Shown: positions 23,971 to 31,453 of the stretch, in pieces | Layout of the letters: each line of letters starts with the position of its first letter | How positions within the stretch are numbered: position 1 is the stretch's first letter | Source: Ferrimicrobium sp. | GTDB lineage: Bacteria > Actinomycetota > Acidimicrobiia > Acidimicrobiales > Acidimicrobiaceae | Direction of reading: 5' to 3' | Assembly: GCA_022690815.1 (NCBI GenBank) | Contig: JALCZJ010000029.1 | Coordinates: 1 to 32,015 of the forward strand | DNA length: 32,015 nt | The notes under the pieces: generated by a model | What the model was told of the DNA's origin: nothing | Databases searched by the model: none | Seen by the model: the letters and a program-made list of their open reading frames with translations, nothing else | Position numbers and translations under genes: made by a program

Positions 23971-24674
23971 AAAAGTTGGCTCTACTGCTCCCACTGGGTG
24001 CGGTGCTGCTCGCAGCCTGCGGCTCGACGAGCGCAAGTAACCCGGTCAGCGCGGATGCCGCGACCTTGACGAATCAGGAGGTTCACTTCTGCTTCGTCAC
24101 CCAAGCGACCAGTGGTGCCGATAGCACGGAGCTCCAAGGTTGTGGGGATCAGAACTATCATGCGCATCTCGCGTCAGCGAGCTTGACGAGTTCGGTGAGC
24201 CTCTCTGGCCAGAGCCAAAGTGAAAAGGTTGGCGTTGAACGGATCGGCAACGCCGAGTGGGTCTACTACAAAAACAAGTGGTACGTCCAAAAAGAGCCGT
24301 TCCCTGCGACGTCGCCGGGATCGATCTCCTCGTTGCTCCGAGCGACACCGACGTTCAAGAAGGTCGCTGGCATCAAGGTTTTGGGCCAGTCGACGACAGG
24401 TTACAAGGGCGTCTTTACGGCAGCTGATCTGTCGGCGCACAAGAAGGGTCTCACCTCAGCAATGGCGACTTCACTAACGGGTCTCAAGTCTGACACCTTC
24501 ATTGCCTATCTCAATAACAAGGGTCAGGTTGTGCAAGTCAACCAGACCGAGCTCGTAACATCGTCGACCACCAAGGTGACCGTCACCTCGACGGTCCAGT
24601 TCTCTCACTTTGGCGAGACGGTTGCCATCAAGAAGCCTCCGGCCAATGAGATCTCCAAAGGATCACCGACGTAA
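23967..24674 (+). CDS. Secreted lipoprotein, LppX/LprG-like size
   Basis: The 235-aa protein starts with a lipoprotein signal (KKLALLLPLGAVLLAACG); the lipobox Cys is residue 18. The mature part is rich in Thr, Ser and beta strands, with YYKNKWYVQKEP in the middle and VTVTSTVQFSHFGETV near the end, loosely like the LppX/LprAFG lipid-carrier fold; the match is weak and from memory. The GTG start overlaps the preceding stop (GTGA). The last 12 bp overlap the 3' end of the antiporter gene on the other strand. Confidence 0.72.
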   Translation: MKKLALLLPLGAVLLAACGSTSASNPVSADAATLTNQEVHFCFVTQATSGADSTELQGCGDQNYHAHLASASLTSSVSLSGQSQSEKVGVERIGNAEWVYYKNKWYVQKEPFPATSPGSISSLLRATPTFKKVAGIKVLGQSTTGYKGVFTAADLSAHKKGLTSAMATSLTGLKSDTFIAYLNNKGQVVQVNQTELVTSSTTKVTVTSTVQFSHFGETVAIKKPPANEISKGSPT

Positions 24675-25736
24675 CTGGTTCAGCTTGAGTGCGAGTGCGG
24701 ATATGGCGGTCGAGCCGAGGACGATCGTCATCAAGGTGGCGTAATTGGCGTTCGATAGCACACGCGACTGCAAGAAGACGAGGGCCATGGCGATCGTCAC
24801 CTCGCCCCGCGCAAGCATGCCTGCCCCCACGGCTAGTCGTGTGTGCGCTGCCCCAGGAGCGGCCACGGCGATTGCCAGGCGCGAGATGAAGAGGGCGACG
24901 AGGACAAGGGATCCAGCGACAAGAACGTCAAGATGAGCAAGTAGCGGTAGACGTATCGCATAACCAGCCGTCATGAAGAACATCGTCGGCAGCAGCCTTT
25001 CAACCACCATAACCCAGTGCTTCAGCCGTCGAGTCAGGAGCGATGCGATTGCATGTCCGTCAAAAACGCCCAGGAGTGCGGCAGACACCCCGGTTGCTAC
25101 ACCCGCGGCAGTCAGAACGCTGAGCTTGAAAAGCTTTCCCCGAGAGCGGCTTGGCCGAATGACGATCATGGCAATCGCAATCAAGACAGAGGTGATCAGG
25201 GCGATGGTGGGGGAGCTAAAAAGGTGAAAGACGGCACCAACCGCGAACAAGGGTGCGACGACCAGGAGGGTGATCCCGATGAGATCGTCGGCTACCGCCG
25301 CTGAGATGATGATCGGGTAGCCACTACCTTGCCCAGTCCCGTGTGGTCGCAGAAGACGAGCGGCGATGCCCGCAGAAGTTGGAATACTGCAAAGGACGAG
25401 CGCGAGCACCTTAAGGCTCAATGGTTCAATTACAGCGAGTAACGCGAGCCCCACCCCGCACAGCACCAGGGCACCGATCGAGGCGAGCAGCGCGCCTCGT
25501 GGCGTGAGTGGTCGGTGGCCGAGATCGGCCAGCTCAACGCCGACACCAAAAAGTAACGCAAAGAGTCCGATGTAGGCGCCGACATTGAGGACGCCTTGGT
25601 TGGCTTGTCCACCAAAGAGGACGCGCGCCAGTGCCCCGACGACCAAAAGGGCGATTGGCTCCGGAATCCGTAACCAGCGCGTCGGAATGCCTCCTACAGC
25701 GAATCCCACCGCAAGAACGGCCAACGCCTCAATCAT
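24663..25736 (-). CDS. Cation/proton antiporter (CPA2-type)
   Basis: The 357-aa integral membrane protein fits the sodium/proton exchanger family (PF00999-type). It has about 11 hydrophobic helices, the family pattern LVVGALARVLFGG near residue 32, and an acidic pair in AAVADDLIGITLL near 147, the usual ion-binding site. It exchanges Na+ or K+ for protons across the membrane and has no C-terminal TrkA-N domain. The ATG at 25736 has only a weak Shine-Dalgarno (gagaaagagag). A C-terminal overlap of 12 bp with the lipoprotein gene is tail to tail. Confidence 0.85.
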   Translation of the reverse strand: MIEALAVLAVGFAVGGIPTRWLRIPEPIALLVVGALARVLFGGQANQGVLNVGAYIGLFALLFGVGVELADLGHRPLTPRGALLASIGALVLCGVGLALLAVIEPLSLKVLALVLCSIPTSAGIAARLLRPHGTGQGSGYPIIISAAVADDLIGITLLVVAPLFAVGAVFHLFSSPTIALITSVLIAIAMIVIRPSRSRGKLFKLSVLTAAGVATGVSAALLGVFDGHAIASLLTRRLKHWVMVVERLLPTMFFMTAGYAIRLPLLAHLDVLVAGSLVLVALFISRLAIAVAAPGAAHTRLAVGAGMLARGEVTIAMALVFLQSRVLSNANYATLMTIVLGSTAISALALKLNQLRR

Positions 25737-25854
25737 CGTTGTTGACTCTCTTTCTCGGTATTCCCTTTGCGCGAGCTGAGGGTGAAATCGGGTGGACCCT
25801 TTGAGAGAGGCATGGTCACCACCCGTAGGGTTTAGCCTAGTAGGGGTGTTGGCG

Positions 25855-26520
25855 ATGGGAAAAACAGTTCGAGGTCTCGCGGTTGTCGGTGCGTTGGGGT
25901 TAACCCTTTCGGCCTGTCATTTCTCGAATGGTGAGTATGGACCGGCATCCGCTGGTGCAGCGTTACCTCCGACGAACGGACCGGCTGGCTCCTCGGGCTC
26001 TGGTAACAGCGCGACAGCGAAGCTGCTTGGTGGGTTCGGTGTTCCAAAGACAGCATCGTCCTACGATGGCGCCGGCTTTCCGATCCCCGATTATGGGCCG
26101 GTGAGCTACCACAACTACGTCAACGGCGACCCTAAGTACCCGGCGACGATCGGAGTCCGTAACTCACCCTATGGCCAGATTCTCACCACCGGAAGCGGCT
26201 ACACGCTCTACGTGCGTCTTGGTGACCAGTTCCGCGATAGCAAGTGCTTTAAAATCTGTCTGTACGCCTTTCCGCCTGAGCTGACCAATGGTGCCCCCCA
26301 GGCAGCCCCAGGAATCCTGGCGGCTGATCTTGGGGTTCTGACGGCGAACAACTCGTGGGAACAGGTGTCCTATGGTGGCCGGCCGCTGTATCGCTATCGC
26401 CTCGATACCAAGCCCGGTGAGATCAACGCTGAAGGCAAGGGTGGGATCTGGTACGTCGTTGGTGTCAACGGCCTCCCGATCACGAAGCCGTTGGCGAAGG
26501 CCAAGTCCTCGAAGAGCTAG
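25855..26520 (+). CDS. Lipoprotein with PF03640-like repeats
   Basis: The 221-aa protein begins with a lipoprotein signal (MGKTVRGLAVVGALGLTLSAC; lipidated Cys near residue 21) and a Gly/Ser/Pro-rich linker. The C-terminal 110 residues match the secreted-repeat pattern of PF03640/COG4315 proteins: GYTLYVRLGDQ, a Cys pair (CFKIC), YGGRPLYRYRLDTKPGEINAEG and GGIWYVVGVNGLP. The family function is unknown. The ATG at 25855 is preferred; the in-frame start at 25792 would move the signal sequence inward. The stop codon shares a CTAG with the stop of the opposing gene. Confidence 0.82.
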   Translation: MGKTVRGLAVVGALGLTLSACHFSNGEYGPASAGAALPPTNGPAGSSGSGNSATAKLLGGFGVPKTASSYDGAGFPIPDYGPVSYHNYVNGDPKYPATIGVRNSPYGQILTTGSGYTLYVRLGDQFRDSKCFKICLYAFPPELTNGAPQAAPGILAADLGVLTANNSWEQVSYGGRPLYRYRLDTKPGEINAEGKGGIWYVVGVNGLPITKPLAKAKSSKS

Positions 26521-28517
26521 AGCGAGCTCGTCAGGATCTGAGCAACGTCGAGGACCTGCTTGTTCGGGTCTGCGAGTCCTTCGGCTTGCCGTGCCTTGAC
26601 GGCGTCATCGAGCATGATCATGCAAAATGGGCACGCAGTCGACACCACATCGGCTCCGGTCTCCAGCGCCTGATCGGTTCGTTCGAGATTGATGCGCTTG
26701 CCGATGCCCTCTTCCAGCCACATCCGTGCTCCACCGGCCCCGCAGCAGAACGCCTTTTCACGGCAGCGATGCATCTCTCGTGAGTAGACACCTGGAACCG
26801 CATCGAGTACCGATCGTGGCTCCTCATAGACGTGATTGTGTCGACCGAGGTAGCAAGGATCGTGATACGTAACCGTCTTGTCGACAGATTTCGTGGGTAC
26901 GATACGACCATCGGCGACTAAGCGACTGAGCAGTTGGGAGTGATGGACAACCTCGAAGTTCCCGCCTAGTGCCGGATATTCGTTGGCGATCGAGTTGAAG
27001 CAATGCGGGCACGAGACGACTACCTTACGGATGTTGGCGCCGGTGAGTGTCTCGATGTTGACCTGTGCCTGGGTCTGGAAGAGATACTCATTGCCGATAC
27101 GTCGGGCTGGATCGCCAGTGCAGCTCTCACGGGGACCAAGAACAGCGAATGACACCCCTGCTCCATGCAGGAGGGCCGCGATCGAGCGGGTGACCCGCTG
27201 AGCCCGTTCATCGAGCGCTCCGGCACAACCCACCCAGAAGAGGTACTCGATTTCGTCGTCGATCACGTCCGTGACGATCGGTATATCAAAATCGAGCCCT
27301 GACATCCAATCGGTGCGATGACTGGCTCCGAGGCCCCAGGGATCGCCTTGATTCTCGATGTTGCGTAGCATCGAATTAGCCTCCGTGGGGAAGCTCGACT
27401 CCATCAACACCTGATAGCGGCGGATGTCAACGATCGTGTCGACGTGTTCGATATCCACCGGACACGCTTGCACACAGGCGCCACAGGTGGTGCAGGACCA
27501 CAAGACGTCTGGGTCGATCACGTCGGGGACGAGATTGGTATCGCTTGGTGTGGGGGACAACATCTTCTCACGCAAGCTCATGATCAAGAGCTTTGGCGAG
27601 AGCGGCTTGCCGGTGCCCCAAGCTGGACACTGCTCCTGACAGCGACCGCATTCGGTGCAGGCAAGTAGGTCGAGACGCTGTTTCCAGGTGGTTTGTTCGA
27701 TGGTGCCAACCCCGAAGACGTCGTCCTCTGACAGGGTCTCTGGATCCATGTTGGGGGTGGTGGCTAGCGCTCCGAGGGCAATGGGGCGCCGAGCGAAGGC
27801 GACGTTGAGCGGGGCGGTAAAGATGTGTAAGTGTTTGGAGTGCACCACAAAGATCAGGAAGGTGAAGATGACTGCGATGTTAAGGACCAAGAAGATGGAC
27901 TCAAGGATGTAGTTGGTGTGTGGGCCCATGTGTCGAAATGGAATCGAGAGCGCATGGGACATAAACGCGAAGTCCGAATATGGGAAGTCGCCGGCGTTGA
28001 CCTGGAACGCACGGTAGGCGAGCAGGGTGATGACGACCGCTGCGATCCAGCCAAGGGTGATCCACGCAGTGGTGGTGTGCGAGCCGTAGAATCTAGAGGC
28101 ACGGTCTCGGTGCTCTGGCGCCTCGCGAATACGAATCACGCTAAACACGCAGACAGCGACCAAGACGGCAAGGGCAAAAAAGTCCTCCAGAAACCCAAGC
28201 CAACTGTCGTGGCCGATCAAGGGTATGGCGAAGTGGCGGCTAAAGAGTGAACCGATCGCCTCGATGATGGTGGCGAGCAAGATGGTGAAGCCCCAGAAGG
28301 TGAAGAAGTGTGCGACACCGGGGACGGTTTTTGTCAAGAGTTTGCGCTGGCCGAGAACCTCTACGGCCTCTGCTTTGACACCCTGTTCGGGCGTCGTCCG
28401 TCCACGCTCGACCTTCTTGCCCTTGCGAACAACGCTGTAGAGGTAGATGCCGCGTCGTGCGACAAGGATCAGCGACACAACGATGATCACGAGTCCGATG
28501 ATGAGGCGCTCGCTCAA
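26517..28517 (-). CDS. EtfD-like membrane Fe-S oxidoreductase
   Basis: The 666-aa protein fuses three parts. Residues 1-240 form a membrane domain like the gamma subunit of nitrate reductase, with about five helices and His residues suited to bind heme (GVAHFFTFWGF, VVHSKHLHIF). Residues 280-360 carry two [4Fe-4S] motifs: C287, C290, C293, C297 and C342, C345, C348, C352. The C-terminal half has two CCG domains of the HdrD type (CTGDPARR, SCPHCFN, HDPCYLGRH, CCGAGGARMW). This layout matches the mycobacterial EtfD (Rv0338c), which passes electrons from electron-transfer flavoprotein to menaquinone during fatty acid oxidation. No etfAB genes are in the window. The TTG at 28517 has a strong aggagga just upstream. 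Confidence 0.88.
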   Translation of the reverse strand: MSERLIIGLVIIVVSLILVARRGIYLYSVVRKGKKVERGRTTPEQGVKAEAVEVLGQRKLLTKTVPGVAHFFTFWGFTILLATIIEAIGSLFSRHFAIPLIGHDSWLGFLEDFFALAVLVAVCVFSVIRIREAPEHRDRASRFYGSHTTTAWITLGWIAAVVITLLAYRAFQVNAGDFPYSDFAFMSHALSIPFRHMGPHTNYILESIFLVLNIAVIFTFLIFVVHSKHLHIFTAPLNVAFARRPIALGALATTPNMDPETLSEDDVFGVGTIEQTTWKQRLDLLACTECGRCQEQCPAWGTGKPLSPKLLIMSLREKMLSPTPSDTNLVPDVIDPDVLWSCTTCGACVQACPVDIEHVDTIVDIRRYQVLMESSFPTEANSMLRNIENQGDPWGLGASHRTDWMSGLDFDIPIVTDVIDDEIEYLFWVGCAGALDERAQRVTRSIAALLHGAGVSFAVLGPRESCTGDPARRIGNEYLFQTQAQVNIETLTGANIRKVVVSCPHCFNSIANEYPALGGNFEVVHHSQLLSRLVADGRIVPTKSVDKTVTYHDPCYLGRHNHVYEEPRSVLDAVPGVYSREMHRCREKAFCCGAGGARMWLEEGIGKRINLERTDQALETGADVVSTACPFCMIMLDDAVKARQAEGLADPNKQVLDVAQILTSSL

Positions 28518-28554
28518 ATCTCCTCCTTGGTTTGTGATTCGCGATTGATGTTCG

Positions 28555-28579
28555 TACTGATCATATTACTGATCGGTAA
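28555..28579 (-). promoter_or_regulatory. Possible operator before the EtfD-like gene
   Basis: The direct repeat actgatc occurs at 28555 and 28568, and the inverted repeat ttac/gtaa (28566-28579) overlaps the second copy. This lies about 40-60 bp before the TTG start, in the short gap after dcd. Binding of a regulator is plausible but not shown. Confidence 0.3.
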
Positions 28580-28600
28580 CATAAAGAGCCCAATCATGGG

Positions 28601-29161
28601 TCAGATGTCGAGTTGGTAGCGGCTTGGCGTAGGGCCGTCTTGGCCCTGGTACTTGCTGGCGAGCCCAGCTGACCCATACGGGTTGTCAGCTGGTGTCGTC
28701 ATCTCGAGGAAGGAAATCTGTCCTATCTTCATCCCCGGATAGATCTTGATCGGGAGATTGGCGACGTTGGAAAGTTCTAGCGTGATGGTGCCAGAGAAGC
28801 CAGGATCGATGAAGCCTGCTGTTGAGTGGATGAGAAGCCCAAGGCGTCCAAGTGACGACTTGCCCTCCAAGCGGCCCACCAGGTCTGGGCCGATCGTGAC
28901 ACGCTCGACAGTTGCTCCGAGGACGAATTCGTTGGGGTGGAGCATGAGTGCCCCTCCCTCGTCGACCTCGAGGAGTTCGGTGAGGTCGTCCAGTGGTTCC
29001 CTGACGTCGATCATGCCCTTCGAATAGTTCCGAAAGACTCGAAACTTGTGGCCAATACGCAAGTCAATCGAGGACGGTTGCACGGCTCGTTCGGCCAGGG
29101 GGTCGATGACGACCCGGCCTGTCTCGAGGGCTGTCATGATAGATCGATCGGACAAAATCAT
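28601..29161 (-). CDS. dcd: dCTP deaminase, probably bifunctional
   Basis: The 186-aa enzyme deaminates dCTP to supply dUMP for thymidylate synthesis. It closely follows the mycobacterial type, which also hydrolyses dUTP: VQPSSIDLRIG near 27, EGKSSLGRLGLLIHSTAGFI near 100-120 and PYGSAGLASKYQGQDGPTPS at the C-terminus. Length is normal for the family. Combining both activities in one protein is inferred from that similarity. The ATG at 29161 has no Shine-Dalgarno; a TGTAAT box with a 6-nt gap precedes it. The gene is divergent from tRNA-Gly. Confidence 0.93.
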   Translation of the reverse strand: MILSDRSIMTALETGRVVIDPLAERAVQPSSIDLRIGHKFRVFRNYSKGMIDVREPLDDLTELLEVDEGGALMLHPNEFVLGATVERVTIGPDLVGRLEGKSSLGRLGLLIHSTAGFIDPGFSGTITLELSNVANLPIKIYPGMKIGQISFLEMTTPADNPYGSAGLASKYQGQDGPTPSRYQLDI

Positions 29162-29167
29162 ACTGCA

Positions 29168-29173
29168 ATTACA
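29168..29173 (-). promoter_or_regulatory. -10-like box at the dcd start
   Basis: TGTAAT on the minus strand is separated by exactly 6 nt from the ATG at 29161, as at 8635 and 18414. The second base departs from the TANNNT consensus, and an overlapping TAGTGT 3 nt further upstream is an alternative. Either predicts a leaderless or nearly leaderless mRNA. Confidence 0.4.
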
Positions 29174-29236
29174 CTAACCTTTGGGGATTGCTTCAAGTGA
29201 CGCACATGGAAGGTTGATGGAGGAATCTCGAAAAAC

Positions 29237-29307
29237 GCGGGCGTAGTTCAGCGGCAGAACATCAGCTTCCCAAGCTGAGAACGCGGGTTCGATTCCCGTC
29301 GCCCGCT
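29237..29307 (+). tRNA. tRNA-Gly, anticodon CCC
   Basis: The 71-nt cloverleaf is complete. The acceptor stem gcgggcg pairs with cgcccgc, followed by discriminator T. The anticodon stem tcagc/gctga encloses ttcccaa, giving anticodon CCC (reads GGG, Gly). The T arm has the ttcgatt loop. No 3' CCA is encoded. Confidence 0.96.
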
Positions 29308-30160
29308 CTTTCAATCAGTAGTTCGGTTTTTAACCGAGCGGGATTGTTATCTCTGGTTGATAGCGACCGCTATCGCTGTACGGCATGGACCACATGGTAG
29401 GGCCGGTTCATGGGCGTGGCAAGCACCAAAGAGCCAACACGACGTGCTGAGGATATTGCAGGCACTTTGTCAGGGTCGCCTTGGGTGCACGTGGCCAAGC
29501 TCATCACCTCGTCGATCAGGAGGGGAGCCGAGGGCTTAGTGCCAAGCAGAAGCACGATGCGGCCTGGATACGATGCTCTTGAGGCCGACAACGCAGGGCG
29601 GAACTGGGGAACACCGATGCTGCCGGCGATACAGAGGTCACCATACTGGATCCCAGCGCTGGCATGGTCGCGTTCTCGGTACACCGCTAGATGGATCTAG
29701 CACTCCTCGGTCGGTTGCTGGCGCTTTCGTGCCATCATCGACCACACCCCAAGAACGGATGGTGACATCATCAGCTGGTCAACGATGAAGCGATGGATTT
29801 GTCCTCACATGGAGCGTAGCCTCTTGGGTATCAATGACTAAGAAGTCTTGGCTCATCTGCGCATCTCCACGGTTCCAGAGGCCATCCAACGAACGAGCGT
29901 AGTCGTTGTTGGTGACAAGGTCACAGTGTGGAGAGTCTGGGCGAATGCAACGTCTTTCGGGTGTCAATGTGTAACTCCACGAGCCCACTGAGCTGGAAAG
30001 ATATGACGTTTACACAAACAGGGCAAGAGCGGGCACGGACACCTGGTCCACCCCACTCCAGCCCTGTTGCTGCTGAGTTGTGCGTTACACCTGGCTTGTG
30101 TCGGCTAGGACCAATCTAGCGTATCGCTCGACCAAGAGGCATACCGAGATGTTGCGCTCC
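29308..30160. other. Gene-poor region, possibly with a decayed gene
   Basis: No frame here is convincing. A hairpin tcggtt/aaccga (29333-29347) lies shortly after the tRNA and may be its terminator. On the minus strand one frame (about 29810 down to 29370) reads HRFIVDQLMMSPSVLGVWSM, meets a stop, and goes on as IHLAVYRERDHASAG and a long Ser/Pro-rich stretch; a different minus frame just upstream (29988-29779) has NDYARSLDGLWNRG. This pattern could be a broken gene on the minus strand. An overlapping plus-strand frame (29410-29700) has no better support. Confidence 0.3.
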
Positions 30161-31453
30161 TCACGACTGATAGTGCATCGGCGCCGCAGGTGGCATCGGT
30201 GGATTACCTACCGGTCCCGCAGGTGGCATCGGTGGATTACCTACCGGTCCCGCAGGTGGCATCGGTGGCATTGGTTGCGGATCTGCTAACGAGTCCAGCG
30301 TACTTGTGTTGGAATCGTCAAAGTAGAGACCAAGCCGATGCATCGGACCGGGACCTGCCTGTGTATAAGTGGCAATGCCGAACAGCGCACCCGCACCTCC
30401 CTGATCGAGGCTGCGGGTTGCCACCTGTCGTCCCTTGGGGGTCACCTCCACGAGGTTGTTGTTCCCAGCGCCGTTGACCACCAAGAGATTGTGGTTGATT
30501 GGGTCGATCACAATTCCCTGTGGTGACATCAATGCGCCACCCTCTGACACCAGAACCGGTGTCACAGGACCAGTCGCTGTGAGCGCGTGAGGTATCGCAT
30601 AGATTGCGTTGTTGTCGTCGTCAGTGACATAGAGCGTGCTGTTCCTCATGTCGTATGCCATTCCTTGCGGACCGGCAACCGTCGAAGGGGTTGGTGGAGT
30701 GCCAGCGATGTCTGAGGTTGGAAGATCCGTTACGAGCGGTGTGTACGTCGAGTTCAACGGCTGTCCGTTCGAGGAGCCGCCAGGGTTTGGGTTTAAGCGC
30801 CACACCTGTCCGGTCGTTCCGGAGGAGTTGGGCATGCTAGAACCAGCATTTGTCCAAAAGAATGCTCCATTCGCATAGGTCGCACCCCACACACCCTCGA
30901 AGAGATTATGGTAACCCATGTAGGACGAATTTTTATTAGTGAAGTTCACTGGCAGAGTGCCTTCGGGAGAGATAACTGCGTAACCCGATTGACTACCGTC
31001 ACTGGCCTGACCGTAGTAGGCCAGCCAGACAAAGTCGTTGTTGGGGTTGATCGCGATGGCCACCGGACCGGTAATCGCATTCGAACTAAAGAAGGTCGTG
31101 GTTTGGCCGGTCTTTGGGTTGACTTGGACGATGCTAGTCCCTTCACCCATTGTGGATGTGTTGTTAAAGTCAGCGACCAAAACATTGCCAGCTTTTAGCG
31201 AACCGATCGTCTTCGGGACCACCGCGATACCGTAGGGGTTGGTATCTCCATTCGCGGCATTGGTCTGGGCGACCGTAGCGATCATCTTTTGTGGGAAGAG
31301 TGGGCCTGGGGCAGGCATGCCGGGCTTGGGAGGCGCAGGAGGAGCGAGAGGCTGGGCAAAGGCAGTTGCAGGTGTTACAACCAGCGCCAAAGCTCCAAGT
31401 GATGCCCCCAACCCTGCGAGTCCGAGGAGCGGTTTGGTGATTCTTGCTTTCAT
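30161..31453 (-). CDS. Secreted propeller-like protein with Pro-rich repeat tail
   Basis: The 430-aa protein has a signal peptide (cleavage predicted after TPATAFA, residue 33), a Pro-rich linker (PLAPPAPPKPGMPAPGP), and then repeated strand motifs like NHL/SMP-30-type beta-propellers (NPYGIAVVP, GPVAIAINPNNDFVWLAY, GPQGMAYDMRNSTLYVTDDD, SPQGIVIDPINHNLLVVNG). Such folds bind ligands or proteins outside the cell. The last roughly 30 residues are repeats of MPPAGPVGNPP, encoded by 33-bp DNA repeats. The ATG at 31453 is preceded by gaaagggga about 7 nt upstream. The function is unknown. Confidence 0.78.
   Translation of the reverse strand: MKARITKPLLGLAGLGASLGALALVVTPATAFAQPLAPPAPPKPGMPAPGPLFPQKMIATVAQTNAANGDTNPYGIAVVPKTIGSLKAGNVLVADFNNTSTMGEGTSIVQVNPKTGQTTTFFSSNAITGPVAIAINPNNDFVWLAYYGQASDGSQSGYAVISPEGTLPVNFTNKNSSYMGYHNLFEGVWGATYANGAFFWTNAGSSMPNSSGTTGQVWRLNPNPGGSSNGQPLNSTYTPLVTDLPTSDIAGTPPTPSTVAGPQGMAYDMRNSTLYVTDDDNNAIYAIPHALTATGPVTPVLVSEGGALMSPQGIVIDPINHNLLVVNGAGNNNLVEVTPKGRQVATRSLDQGGAGALFGIATYTQAGPGPMHRLGLYFDDSNTSTLDSLADPQPMPPMPPAGPVGNPPMPPAGPVGNPPMPPAAPMHYQS
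30186..30268 (-). repeat. 33-bp tandem repeats in the 3' end of the propeller gene
   Basis: Two identical 33-bp units (30186-30218 and 30219-30251) plus a 17-bp partial third unit (30252-30268) encode the 11-residue repeat MPPAGPVGNPP on the minus strand. Exact identity of the units points to recent slippage or unequal exchange, so copy number may vary between strains. Confidence 0.9.

Noticed and set aside
29237-29307. tRNA-Gly as an attachment site of an integrated element
   Set aside because: No duplicate of the tRNA 3' end and no integrase gene is visible within the window.
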